Source: Frondihabitans sp. PhB188 (GTDB lineage Bacteria; Actinomycetota; Actinomycetes; Actinomycetales; Microbacteriaceae). From it: DNA of 64,000 nt. The notes beneath the pieces were generated by a model. It ran no database searches. It was not told the origin of the DNA and saw only the letters and a program-made list of their open reading frames with translations. Location: assembly GCF_003752365.1 (NCBI RefSeq), contig NZ_RJUO01000003.1:124001-188000 (forward strand), given 5' to 3'. Positions 48,579 through 56,907 of this stretch are shown in pieces. The translations under genes and the position numbers were made by a program. Numbering within the stretch: the stretch's first letter is position 1; the number at the start of each line of letters is the position of its first letter.

Positions 48579-49220
48579 CGCGGCGTCGGGGTACGCCGCC
48601 GCCGGGCCGCGTCGCGCGTGGCCCCGCGAGGTGGCCCTCCGCGTCGCCCCCGCCCCGGCGGCGCGACGCCCGCGGCCACCTCGGCGCGCGGGCGCAAGGC
48701 GCGCCCGCCCCGCGGCCCCGCGGCCCCGCGGCCCCGCGGCCCCGCGAGGTGGCCCTCCCCGTCGCCCGCGCCGCACCGGCCCGACGACGACGGCCACCTC
48801 GGCGCACCGGGGCAGGGAACGCCGTCCCCCGCGTCCCGCGAGATGGCCCCGCAAGTCGGCTCCGCCCGCGCGGCGCGACGCCCGCGGCCACCTCGGCACA
48901 CGAGCGCAAGGCGCGCCCGCCCCGCGGCCCCGCGATATGGCCCTCCGCGTCGCCCCGCCCCCGCCACGCGACGCCGAGGGCCACCTCGGCACACCGGGGC
49001 AGGGAACGCCGTCCCCCGCGTCCCGCGAGATGGTCTCGCAGGTCGGCTCCGCCCGCGCGGCGCGACGCCCGCGGCCACCTCGGCGCACGAACGCAAGCGG
49101 CGCCACCCGACGACAAAGGCCACCTCGCCGTGCCGACGGACCGACCGCCGCAGCGGAGCCATGCGCGGCAACCAACAACGCCGCAGATCGCGCCGCAGAT
49201 CGCGCCGCCGGGCGTCGCGG
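48579..49220. other. Gene-free region of 642 bp holding a palindromic tandem-repeat array
   Basis: Extremely GC-rich, with no credible gene. Nearly all of it is the repeat array at 48,626-49,130. The rest, 49,131-49,220, shows CCGCAGATCGCG repeated twice at 49,180-49,204 just before the clpX stop. Confidence 0.7.
48626..49130. repeat. Array of five ~94-bp palindromic repeats in two alternating types
   Basis: Units start with GCGAGRTGGCC (or close variants) at 48626, 48744, 48838, 48932 and 49025, i.e. spacings 118, 94, 94, 93. Each has GGCCACCTCGGC about 60 bp in, forming an imperfect hairpin with the start. Units 1, 3 and 5 continue with GCGCAAGGCGCGCCCGCCCC-like sequence; units 2 and 4 with ACCGGGGCAGGGAACGCCGT. 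Unit 1 has three extra copies of GCGGCCCC, explaining 118 bp. A final half-unit ends near 49,130. The single copy at 1851-1910 shows the element also exists alone. Confidence 0.85.
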
Positions 49221-50498
<1,278 letters not shown>

Positions 50499-50714
50499 GA
50501 GCGGCCTCCCTCAGCCAATAGTCGTGATCAGAGTTGTTGCCGTGCCGCCTGTCGCGGCCGTGTGGTGCAGTCACCCGATGATCCCCTGTGATCTCCGGTT
50601 CGACTGCTCGACGAGCCTAACCCGAACCGCCGACAGTGTCGGCATCGAGACGCGCGAATCGCCGGGTGGCGGCGTGACAGTGGTTCGGGGCGGAGGTCGG
50701 GAGCGATTGGCTCC

Positions 50715-50730
50715 GGAGTTCCTGCGCCCC
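50715..50730. repeat. Intergenic copy of the dispersed GGGCGCAGGAACTC motif
   Basis: GGAGTTCCTGCGCCCC on the plus strand is a clear copy of a motif that recurs across the window in genes, linkers and spacers on both strands. Exact GCGCAGGAAC copies (start positions): 805, 4893, 10169, 15094, 17142, 17226, 31447, 33696, 36612, 38203, 40721, 43118, 45345, 48267, 50718, 57711, 59313, 61576, 62836 and 63831. Function unknown. Confidence 0.8.
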
Positions 50731-50764
50731 GGGCCCCGCGGAGGTGCGGCGGCGCGGGACGCAC

Positions 50765-50796
50765 GAAGCCCCGAGCACGACGGTGCTCGGGGCTTC
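50765..50796 (-). terminator. Hairpin terminator after clpP2
   Basis: GAAGCCCCGAGCAC and its complement form 14-bp arms around GACG, 10 bp beyond the clpP2 stop. Confidence 0.85.
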
Positions 50797-50806
50797 GATC
50801 AGCGGA

Positions 50807-51466
50807 CTACTTAGCGAGAGCCAGGTTCTTGCGCGAGGTCAGGACCTGGTCGATCAGGCCGTACTCGAGCGCCTCGGACGCACCGAGGATGTTGTCGCGC
50901 TCGATGTCGCGGTTGACCTGCTCGGGCGTCTTGTTCGAGTGCTTCGACAGCGTCTCTTCGAGCCAGGTGCGCATGCGGAGCACCTCGGCCGCCTGGATCT
51001 CGATGTCGGACGCCTGGCCGCCGCTCGATCCGCCGGTAGCCGGCTGGTGGATGAGCACGCGGGCGTTCGGCAGCGCGAGGCGCTTGCCCGGGGTTCCTGC
51101 GGCGAGGAGCACCGCGGCAGCCGAAGCCGCCTGACCGAGGCAGACCGTCTGGATGTCGGGGCGGATGTACTGCATCGTGTCGTAGATGGCCGTCATCGCA
51201 GTGAACGAGCCGCCGGGCGAGTTGATGTAGAGGGTGATGTCGCGGTCGGGGTCCATCGACTCGAGCACGAGCAGCTGAGCCATGACGTCGTCGGCCGACG
51301 CGTCGTCGACCTGCACGCCGAGGAAGACGATGCGGTCCTCGAACAGCTTGGCGTAGGGGTCCTGGCGCTTGTAGCCGTAGGCGGTGCGCTCCTCGAAGGA
51401 GGGCAGGACATAGCGTGAGCTCGGGGTCTCGAACCGACCCGCTCCACCCATCATTGGCAGTTCCAT
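50807..51466 (-). CDS. clpP2: ATP-dependent Clp protease proteolytic subunit ClpP2, 219 aa
   Basis: Serine peptidase subunit. Catalytic Ser115 lies in GQAASAAA and His140 in [13 protein letters not shown] is at 80-87. A longer N-terminus and the [13 protein letters not shown] sequence are typical of actinobacterial ClpP2. In actinobacteria ClpP1 and ClpP2 form a mixed tetradecamer with ClpX or ClpC. It follows clpP1 after 30 bp, so the two are co-transcribed. Confidence 0.95.
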   Translation of the reverse strand: MELPMMGGAGRFETPSSRYVLPSFEERTAYGYKRQDPYAKLFEDRIVFLGVQVDDASADDVMAQLLVLESMDPDRDITLYINSPGGSFTAMTAIYDTMQYIRPDIQTVCLGQAASAAAVLLAAGTPGKRLALPNARVLIHQPATGGSSGGQASDIEIQAAEVLRMRTWLEETLSKHSNKTPEQVNRDIERDNILGASEALEYGLIDQVLTSRKNLALAK

Positions 51467-51496
51467 TTTCGTTCCTTACTCGTATGGGGAGAGGGG

Positions 51497-52084
51497 TTAT
51501 TCCTGGTCGGTTCCGGCGCCGCCGATGACGTCGGAGGCCGACGAGCGGATGTGGTCGACGAAGCCGTACTCGAGGGCCTCTTCGGCGGTGAACCAGCGGT
51601 CGCGGTCGCCGTCCTCGTTGACCTGCTCGACCGTCTTGCCGGTCTGGGCCGCCGTGATCTCGGCGAGGCGCTGCTTCATCGAGAGAATCAGCTGGGCCTG
51701 CGTCTGGATGTCGGACGAGGTGCCGCCGAAGCCGCCGTGCGGCTGGTGGAGCAGAACGCGCGCGTTGGGCGTGATGTAGCGCTTGCCCTTGGTGCCCGCG
51801 GTGAGCAGCAGCTGGCCCATCGAGGCGGCCATGCCGATGCCGACCGTGACGATGTCGTTCGGCACGAACTCCATGGCGTCGTAGATCGCCATGCCCGCCG
51901 TGATCGACCCGCCGGGCGAGTTGATGTAGAGGTAGATGTCTTTCTCGGAGTCCTCGGCGGCAAGCAGGAGAAGCTTCGCGGCAATCTCGTTGGCGTTGTC
52001 GTCGCGCACCTCGGAACCGAGCCAGATGATGCGGTCTTTGAGAAGTCGGTCAAAAACACTGTTGGGCAGTGTTACGTCGGCCAT
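51497..52084 (-). CDS. clpP1: ATP-dependent Clp protease proteolytic subunit ClpP1, 195 aa
   Basis: Serine peptidase subunit and partner of ClpP2. Catalytic Ser88 is in GMAASMGQ, His113 in LLHQPHGG, and YINSPGGS is at 53-60. The ATG at 52084 is chosen for its GGGAGC ribosome-binding site and normal start [13 protein letters not shown]; the longer opening to 52114 is not needed. First gene of clpP1-clpP2. Confidence 0.95.
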   Translation of the reverse strand: MADVTLPNSVFDRLLKDRIIWLGSEVRDDNANEIAAKLLLLAAEDSEKDIYLYINSPGGSITAGMAIYDAMEFVPNDIVTVGIGMAASMGQLLLTAGTKGKRYITPNARVLLHQPHGGFGGTSSDIQTQAQLILSMKQRLAEITAAQTGKTVEQVNEDGDRDRWFTAEEALEYGFVDHIRSSASDVIGGAGTDQE

Positions 52085-52275
52085 GTGGTGCTCCCATTCA
52101 GTTGTCGCTTGCATACGAACTTAGGGGGTGCAACGCACGGATTCCGGGCTGTTCGCCCACGGCAGACCATCCATGCGCATGAGGTCGCAGGAACTCGGGT
52201 GCGCAGCCGACAGAAAAGGCCGGGCGCGTCTGCACCCGGCCTTCTCATCACGCAGTGGTTCTGCGCTCGTGCGGA
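52085..52275. promoter_or_regulatory. Spacer between tig and clpP1, with tig terminator
   Basis: The tig side has a hairpin AAGGCCGGG (52216-52224) with CCCGGCCTT (52235-52243), a likely tig terminator. An imperfect copy of the dispersed motif (GTCGCAGGAACTC) lies at 52184-52196. The stretch at 52085-52135 before clpP1 is AT-richer and should hold its promoter. No clear ClgR-type palindrome is seen. Confidence 0.55.
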
Positions 52276-53604
52276 CTACGCGTGGTCGTGACCGGCGTGC
52301 TCGTCTTCGGTCTCGCCGCCGATGCCGGCCGTGGCCGTGAAAGCGGACAGGTCGACGTCGGCGCCCTTGTCGTCGGTGACCTTGGCCTTCGACAGCACGA
52401 CCGCGAGGGCCTTCGAGCGGGCGACCTCGCCGACCATGGCGGGGATCTGGCCGTTCTCGTCGAGCACCTTGATGAACTCGCCGGGCTCCATGCCGTACTG
52501 GGCCGCACCCTGGATGAGGTACTGCGTCAGCTCGTCTTGCTCGACCTTGACGGCCTCCTTCTCGGCGATCGCGTCGAGGAGGATCTGGTTGCGGAACGCC
52601 GACTCGGACGACTCGGTGACCTCGGCGCGGTGCTCGTCGTCTTCGAGGCGGCTCTCCTGCTCGAGGTGACGGTGCACCTCGTCTTCGACCAGCTTCTCGG
52701 GGACGGGGATCTCGACGAGCTCGAGGAGCTTCTCGACGACCTGGTCGCGAGCCTCGGCACCCTGGCCGAAGGTCTTCGAGCGGCCGAGCTGCTCCTTGAG
52801 GTCGCCCTTGAGCTCGTCGATGGTGTCGAACTGGCTGGCGATCTGAGCGAAGTCGTCGTCGGCCTCGGGGAGCTCGCGCTCCTTGACGGCGGTCAGCGTG
52901 ACCTCGATGAGGGCGGTCTCGCCCTCGCGGTCGCCGCCGAGCAGCTTCGACTCGAACGTGGTGGTCTCGCCCGCGGTCAGCGACTCGAGGGCCTCGTCGA
53001 TGCCCTCGATCAGATCGCCCGAGCCGAGCTCGTACGAGATGCCCTTGGCGTTGTCGACCTCTTCGCCCTCGATGGTGGCGGTCAGGTCGATCTGGCCGAA
53101 GTCGCCCTTCGTGGCGGGACGGTCGACGGTGATCAGCGTGCCGAAGCGCGTACGGAGGTTGTCGAGCTCCTCGTCGACCTCGGCGTCGGTGACGTCGACC
53201 GACTTGACGGTGAGCGCGAGGCCCTCGTAGTCAGGAAGGTCGAACTCGGGGCGCACGTCGACCTCGATGGCGAGGAGCAGGTCGCCGGAGAAGTCCTTGA
53301 CGTCAGGCCATCCGACGACGTCCGCCTCGGGACGGCCGAGCGGACGAATCTCGCTCTCCTCGACTGCGGCGCGGTAGAAGGTGTCCATGCTCTCGTTGAC
53401 AGCGTGGTTCAGGACCTCTTCACGGCCGACGCGCTGGTCGATGATGGGCGGCGGGACCTTGCCCTTGCGGAAGCCGGGGATCGACACCTGCTCGGCGATG
53501 TGGCCGTAGGCGTGGGTGATGCCGGGCTTGAGGTCGTCGGGGCTCACCGCGATGTTGAGCTTGACGCGCGTGGGGCTGAGCTGCTCAACCGTGGTCTTGA
53601 CCAA
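52276..53604 (-). CDS. tig: Trigger factor, 442 aa
   Basis: Ribosome-bound chaperone with prolyl isomerase activity. The N-terminal ribosome-binding part has the GFRKGKVPP signature (near residues 44-52). The FKBP-like domain is around 155-240 ([18 protein letters not shown]). The C-terminal arms ([31 protein letters not shown]) follow. A His/Asp/Glu tail ([10 protein letters not shown]) ends it, as in many actinobacteria. Located upstream of clpP1-clpP2-clpX in the usual order. Confidence 0.96.
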   Translation of the reverse strand: MVKTTVEQLSPTRVKLNIAVSPDDLKPGITHAYGHIAEQVSIPGFRKGKVPPPIIDQRVGREEVLNHAVNESMDTFYRAAVEESEIRPLGRPEADVVGWPDVKDFSGDLLLAIEVDVRPEFDLPDYEGLALTVKSVDVTDAEVDEELDNLRTRFGTLITVDRPATKGDFGQIDLTATIEGEEVDNAKGISYELGSGDLIEGIDEALESLTAGETTTFESKLLGGDREGETALIEVTLTAVKERELPEADDDFAQIASQFDTIDELKGDLKEQLGRSKTFGQGAEARDQVVEKLLELVEIPVPEKLVEDEVHRHLEQESRLEDDEHRAEVTESSESAFRNQILLDAIAEKEAVKVEQDELTQYLIQGAAQYGMEPGEFIKVLDENGQIPAMVGEVARSKALAVVLSKAKVTDDKGADVDLSAFTATAGIGGETEDEHAGHDHA

Positions 53605-53719
53605 TGTCGTACTTCTCCTGTGTTGGTGGATCGTGCGGATCTTCTGGCGTGCTGGCCGTCGAATTCTCAGCCGGGCCGTCGTGGTACCAGCCTGGCACTC
53701 GTGTTGCTAGCACTGCACG

Positions 53720-53792
53720 TCGGGGCGACAGGACTCGAACCTGCGATCTTCCGCCCCCAAAACGGACGCGCTAGCCACTACGCTACGCCCCG
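53720..53792 (-). tRNA. tRNA-Pro (anticodon TGG)
   Basis: A 73-nt cloverleaf on the minus strand: acceptor CGGGGCG/CGCCCCG, anticodon stem TCCGT/GCGGA, loop TTTGGGG with anticodon TGG, T-arm CAGGTTCGAGTCCTG, and discriminator A. The C1-G72 pair is typical of bacterial tRNA-Pro. Confidence 0.93.
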
Positions 53793-53949
53793 GTATTTCA
53801 GTGTCGTGCGCGGCTCTTGCCGGTGCCCCCGTTGAGGTCGGGGCGAAAAGAGCCTTGTGAAGTCTAGCCCGTCGTGCGCCGGGGAAACTGAGCGGCTCTG
53901 ACAATGCCCTATGCTTGCTAACGCACAGCGGCCTCCGGGCCAGCTTTGC

Positions 53950-54020
53950 GGGGATGTAGCTTAGTGGTAAAGCCTCAGTCTTCCAAACTGATGATGCGGG
54001 TTCGATTCCCGTCATCCCCT
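53950..54020 (+). tRNA. tRNA-Gly (anticodon TCC)
   Basis: A 71-nt cloverleaf: acceptor GGGGATG/CATCCCC, anticodon stem TCAGT/ACTGA, loop CTTCCAA with anticodon TCC, T-arm CGGGTTCGATTCCCG, discriminator T as expected for Gly. Its 3' half from 53978 is duplicated at 55658, which marks it as the integration site of a mobile element. Confidence 0.95.
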
Positions 54021-54030
54021 CCCTTCAAAC
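53978..54030 (+). repeat. attL: 53-bp direct repeat within and after tRNA-Gly
   Basis: The 53 bp from the tRNA-Gly anticodon arm to CTTCAAAC beyond its 3' end are identical to 55658-55710. Perfect tRNA 3'-end duplications of this size are the footprint of tyrosine-recombinase integration. Here the copy keeps the tRNA gene intact. Confidence 0.92.
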
Positions 54031-54111
54031 GCTGGGATCGCGACCAGTCAGCCACGTCGGCCCAGAGCGAAAACCCCTCCAAAACCCCTCGGCGTTCATT
54101 ACGATCACAGC

Positions 54112-54888
54112 ATGGTCGGAAGCGAGGGGTCGCTCACGGAGCGCATCCCTACAGTCGAAGAGTCGATCGTCGCAATGCGGGAGCTGCTGGTCATCTGGCG
54201 GGCCAGCAAATCGATCGACGTACCGATAATCGACGACAGCCTCCTTCCTGCCGTCACGATCCGGGCGCTGGTCGAACATGCCGTCTCCCTTACAGACTCC
54301 GTGATCCTGCTTGCCGAGCATGGCCATTTCTCCCAGGCCGCTGGCTTGAGCCGAAGCACCATGGAGTGTGCAGTCACAGCAGCGTGGATGTCAGTCACGC
54401 CGAAGGCCGGGAACGCCGTTGCTCACGAGTGGGCTAGGAACCGTAAAAATCTGTTCGAGGCCTGGGCGATGGATACGGCGCTCGACCTTTCGCCGGACAT
54501 CGAAGAAGCGCAACAGATGATGCTCGACTGGCGAGAGGATGCGTCTGCCGCCGCTCGTAACTTTCAACGGCTTTGCGGTCAGCTCATCGGTGGGGGTCAG
54601 CTTTACGGCGTGTACCGAGCCCTGTCCGGATACGTGCATGCCGGTCCGGGTCTTGCCGACCTGTACGTGACGCAGACTGCGAAGACAGAAACCGCACCTG
54701 ACGGATGGGCGTTCTTAGAGCGCGCCGCCTACAAGATGACCGATGAGGCAATGGCCATGCACGTCGCCATGCTTAGCCTGGCAATGTCAGCCTGGGACTT
54801 GATCGATCCGAAACACCCAGACGATGTCGCTTTGCAAGCAAAAGCCGACCGGTTCGGTTACGGGCGAACCATCAAACGCGTGGAGTAG
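54112..54888 (+). CDS. DUF5677-like hypothetical protein, 258 aa (island cargo)
   Basis: A soluble, all-helical-looking protein. EHGHFSQAAGLSRSTMECAVTAAWM and HEWARNRKNLFEAWAMD recall the DUF5677-type proteins found on mobile elements, but my recognition is moderate. A second half contains YRALSGYVHAGPGLADLYV. No catalytic motif is seen. No good ribosome-binding site is visible before the ATG at 54112. Its TAG stop (54886-54888) lies in the 3' end of the convergent tRNA gene. As the only intact gene in the relic it may be what has been kept by selection. Confidence 0.7.
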   Translation: MVGSEGSLTERIPTVEESIVAMRELLVIWRASKSIDVPIIDDSLLPAVTIRALVEHAVSLTDSVILLAEHGHFSQAAGLSRSTMECAVTAAWMSVTPKAGNAVAHEWARNRKNLFEAWAMDTALDLSPDIEEAQQMMLDWREDASAAARNFQRLCGQLIGGGQLYGVYRALSGYVHAGPGLADLYVTQTAKTETAPDGWAFLERAAYKMTDEAMAMHVAMLSLAMSAWDLIDPKHPDDVALQAKADRFGYGRTIKRVE

Positions 54889-54959
54889 ACCTCGCGGGAT
54901 TCGAACCCGCATCCGGTTGAATTTAAGTCAGCCCGCTCTGCCAGTTGGCGTAGAGGTCT
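54886..54959 (-). tRNA. tRNA with UAA anticodon (Leu codon TTA), class I shape
   Basis: A 74-nt cloverleaf on the minus strand: acceptor AGACCTC/GAGGTCT, D-arm CGC/GCG with GG in the loop, anticodon stem GCTGA/TCAAC with one mismatch (C-A), loop CTTAAAT with anticodon TAA, short variable loop CGGAT, T-arm GCGGGTTCGAATCCCGC, discriminator A. The anticodon reads TTA, a leucine codon very rare in this GC-rich DNA. Leucine tRNAs normally have a long variable arm and this one does not, so its amino acid is uncertain. It lies inside the relic element. Confidence 0.75.
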
Positions 54960-54969
54960 GGTGCAATTC

Positions 54970-55200
54970 TTACTCGTCGGTGCCCGTCGCAATGAACGCC
55001 TCGAACCGGGCAATTTGCTCGTTGTAGTCGCTCGGGTACAGGTGGGCGTGGATGCCGTCCGTAGTGGAGACGTTGGTGTGCCCCATCCACCGGCTGACTT
55101 CGTAGGGCTCGAACCCGGCGGCGAACATCATCGACGCATAGGTGTGCCGGAGGTCGTGAAAGCGCACGTGCTCTACAACACCGAGACGGTTGCCACTGGC
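54970..55200 (-). pseudogene. Tyrosine recombinase (integrase) C-terminal remnant
   Basis: The final ~70 residues of a phage-type integrase remain: FHDLRHTYASMMFAAGFEPY, VSRWMGHTNVSTTDGIHAHL and ending in NEQIARFEAFIATG. HxLRHT and GH motifs are intact, but the catalytic tyrosine position in the usual GIYAHL is a histidine (GIHAHL). The N-terminal part is absent: upstream of about 55200 the frame no longer matches. So the product is truncated and lacks the nucleophile. Confidence 0.85.
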
Positions 55201-55239
55201 ACCAGGTAGTACGCCCGCACTCCCCCGCAGTCGACGTTC

Positions 55240-55387
55240 CGGGTCCAACCGTGCAATTACTCCGACCGTCGCAACGGTCACGGGTTCCAGCACCAAGACG
55301 GTCACCAACAACATCACGGTCAACAAGGCGGACAACCCCGACGCGTGGCTGCGAGCCGTCCAGCGGGAACTCGACGGGGATATCTAA
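55240..55387 (+). pseudogene. Possible phage tail (tape-measure-like) protein 3' fragment
   Basis: An open frame on the plus strand ends with TVTNNITVNKADNPDAWLRA and then VQRELDGDI before TAA at 55385. Short beta-type NITVN tails with a final amphipathic helix occur at the C-termini of phage tape-measure proteins. It abuts the integrase remnant head to head, indicating an internal deletion joining two distant phage genes. Identification is tentative. Confidence 0.4.
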
Positions 55388-55657
55388 GCTCCATCCATAG
55401 GCGGCACCGGACACGTTCCCCCAACGTTCCGATACAGCCTTCTCCCTGTCCCGAAACTGTTTGCGCAGATCCCCTCGACTGGAAAAACCCCTCCATCCCT
55501 GCCACGCGATCTCTTACGAGCTCAAACGATCTCAGGCGTTTTCAGCCGCATTCCCGACCCTGAGAAGCCTGCAATTGCAGAGGAATCAGCGGCTATCAGC
55601 GGCGAAGCTCGTCTGAGAGCGCGCAATGTCGTCTGAGGTAGTTCAGGTCAATAGAGG
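55388..55657. other. Gene-free 270 bp inside the relic element
   Basis: Less GC-rich than the core genome, with no convincing frame. It ends at the right-hand att repeat. No hairpin or repeated motif was recognised apart from short GATCTC pairs near 55508-55538. Confidence 0.45.
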
Positions 55658-55710
55658 GTCTTCCAAACTGATGATGCGGGTTCGATTCCCGTCATCCCCT
55701 CCCTTCAAAC
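55658..55710 (+). repeat. attR: 53-bp direct repeat of the tRNA-Gly 3' region
   Basis: Identical over 53 bp to 53978-54030. Sequence on both sides then diverges, fixing the limits of the element. Confidence 0.92.
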
Positions 55711-55812
55711 CCGATAGTGATCTAGAAGCTCGATGAGGCCGGATCGCGCTACACGGGTCAGCACTAAGGCGTCGAATAGAGCGATCTGCTCGTTGGAGTG
55801 GCGATGGGCCAG
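55705..55812 (-). pseudogene. Second integrase 3' remnant next to attR
   Basis: On the minus strand a frame reads HRHSNEQIALFDALVLTR and continues to a TGA inside attR (55705-55707). NEQIALFDALV closely resembles NEQIARFEAFI, the end of the first integrase remnant. Upstream of about 55812 the reading frame has no integrase features. This suggests a second, related element once occupied the same tRNA-Gly site. Confidence 0.6.
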
Positions 55813-55896
55813 CAGGACCCTCCGCGGCCTTCGCGTCAGCCCACCAGTCAACGGCGGGGGCGGCGATCTCGGCCGCTACTCACCAAGCCGGTCCGT

Positions 55897-55944
55897 TCCC
55901 TGCCGTAGATGCGTCGCCGATCCCTGCCGTAGATGCGTCGCCGA
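55897..55944. repeat. Two tandem 24-bp repeats
   Basis: The 24-bp unit beginning TCCCTGCCGTAGATGCGTCG is present twice without a gap, 55897-55920 and 55921-55944, both perfect. It lies between the second integrase remnant and the next hairpin. Confidence 0.9.
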
Positions 55945-55953
55945 CTCAAGACA

Positions 55954-55995
55954 GGCGGTGCCTGGCCTTCGCTAGCGCGAGTGCCAGGCACCGCC
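55954..55995 (-). terminator. Hairpin terminator of the secreted-peptide cassette
   Basis: GGCGGTGCCTGG and its complement form 12-bp arms enclosing an 18-nt centre that includes TCGCTAGCGCGA. It lies 27 bp after the stop of the gene ending at 56022. Confidence 0.75.
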
Positions 55996-56021
55996 AGCCT
56001 TGCTATCGAAACTGATCGGCC

Positions 56022-56423
56022 CTATGTCAACTGCCCATCGGGATTCGCGCGCGTGAACCCACGGGGTAGCCGGTGGTCGACTGCCACTGACGCGGCAAAC
56101 AACAACCCGAACACCGGGAGCGCGACCGAGAAGAGTGGGAAAGGCCCAGCCCGCAGATCTTGGTGCAAGAAGCCGAAGCCCGCTATCTGAACGAGGACGG
56201 CGAGCACGAGGACTCCCCCGCCGATCCACACAAGATTCTTGGACATCCCCGTCCGCCGTTCGCCGCCGAAGGCACTAGCGACGTCCTGGGGAGGTCCCAG
56301 GACGGCCTCCAAGTCGCCACCAGAATTAGCGCTGCTCAATCGGTCTAGCTCATTGCGGATCGTTGCCTCGGGCACACCGCGGAGGCGGAGCTCAAATGCG
56401 ACCCGGCGAAAATAGACGGTCAC
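56022..56423 (-). CDS. HAAS-like two-helix membrane protein, 133 aa
   Basis: The N-terminal 55 residues (YFRRVAFELRLRGVPEATIR, then DLEAVLGPPQDVASAFGGE) have the look of the HAAS/DUF1700 helical domain, with the characteristic G-P-P-x-x-x-A-x-x-F ending. Two membrane helices follow (about 62-82 and 95-114) and a short basic tail. The GTG at 56423 overlaps the stop of the upstream secreted-peptide gene as GTGA, so the two are made together. Immunity, export or signalling for that peptide are possible roles; none is shown by sequence. Confidence 0.6.
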   Translation of the reverse strand: MTVYFRRVAFELRLRGVPEATIRNELDRLSSANSGGDLEAVLGPPQDVASAFGGERRTGMSKNLVWIGGGVLVLAVLVQIAGFGFLHQDLRAGPFPLFSVALPVFGLLFAASVAVDHRLPRGFTRANPDGQLT

Positions 56424-56827
56424 AGGAGGAAGCCCTTGAGCAGGTCGTAGATGGTGGAGACGGACATGTCTCCGAGCAGGAATCGGATGGGAGCCGGCAC
56501 TTTGCGCCACGCCGTGGCGAACGAGGAGTAGCCCTTCTTCGCGGCCTTGGAAAGGGAACCAAACAGGCCAGGTACTTTCTTGATGGCCGCGATCACGACG
56601 CTAGCGATGCCGCGGGTCTCGACTGGCACCGACGAGGTGGGCGAGCTCGGGACGCGCGAATCGCCAGCGCCAGGCCCCAGTCCAGTCCTTCCCAGTCGTT
56701 CGCTGGACACGGACGCAACCGAGGCCACGGTCGTCGGTGACCCCGCTGCGACGGCCGGGGTCGCCCCTAGCCCGACGATGAGAGTGGCCGAGAGAGTTAG
56801 GGCGGAGAGGAGGGATCGAATTCGCAT
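56420..56827 (-). CDS. Secreted cationic peptide precursor, 135 aa (bacteriocin-like?)
   Basis: A signal peptide (about residues 1-28, MRIRSLLSALTLSATLIVGL then ATPAVAA) is followed by a Ser/Gly/Pro linker (about 29-72). A strongly amphipathic, lysine-rich C-terminal region follows, containing IASVVIAAIKKVPGLFGSLS, KAAKKGYSSFATAWRKVPAP and STIYDLLKGFLL. AAAGG precedes the ATG. Codon use is less GC-biased than in core genes. The combination of secretion signal, cationic amphipathic tail and a coupled small membrane protein resembles bacteriocin/immunity pairs, but no known family is recognised. Confidence 0.6.
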   Translation of the reverse strand: MRIRSLLSALTLSATLIVGLGATPAVAAGSPTTVASVASVSSERLGRTGLGPGAGDSRVPSSPTSSVPVETRGIASVVIAAIKKVPGLFGSLSKAAKKGYSSFATAWRKVPAPIRFLLGDMSVSTIYDLLKGFLL

Positions 56828-56907
56828 TGAAGACCTTTGTCAGGGAAGCGAGAGATATGGACCTGTCCATCTACCCATTAAGGACTTCAGATTGTCAATC
56901 CGAAATA
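56828..56907. promoter_or_regulatory. AT-rich promoter region of the secreted-peptide cassette
   Basis: This 80-bp gap is markedly AT-rich for the window (for example ATTGTCAATCCGAAATATTAA at about 56890-56910) and lies directly upstream of the peptide gene on the minus strand. The exact -35/-10 elements cannot be fixed by eye. Confidence 0.45.

Larger units (their letters stand above)
50499..50806. promoter_or_regulatory. clpX upstream region of 308 bp with palindrome and clpP2 terminator
   Basis: From clpX outward: an AT-richer stretch near 50515-50540; a promoter-like zone around 50590-50625; a perfect palindrome GCCGACA-G-TGTCGGC at 50629-50643; a copy of the dispersed GAGTTCCTGCGCCCC motif at 50716-50730; and the clpP2 terminator. 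No gene is supported. The palindrome is a candidate operator for clpX. Confidence 0.5.
54031..55710 (+). mobile_element. Relic integrative element of 1.7 kb at tRNA-Gly
   Basis: Bounded by 53-bp perfect direct repeats. Inside are one intact gene (54112-54888), a tRNA with UAA anticodon, the C-terminal remnant of a tyrosine recombinase and a possible phage-tail protein fragment. Base composition is visibly less GC-rich than the surroundings. It lacks a working integrase, replication or transfer genes, so it is the deleted remainder of a prophage or integrative element. Confidence 0.85.

Noticed and set aside
48626-49130. Repeat array as a CRISPR locus
   Set aside because: Units are contiguous ~94-bp repeats with no unique spacers, and there are no cas genes in the window.
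53605-53719. A small gene between tig and tRNA-Pro
   Set aside because: No frame with a ribosome-binding site and protein-like composition was found; it is promoter sequence.
54886-54959. This tRNA as the attachment site of the element
   Set aside because: The 53-bp repeats involve tRNA-Gly, not this gene; no second copy of its 3' end is present.
55733-55975. 80-residue plus-strand frame after attR
   Set aside because: It lies antisense to the second integrase remnant and crosses the two 24-bp repeats; no protein features.
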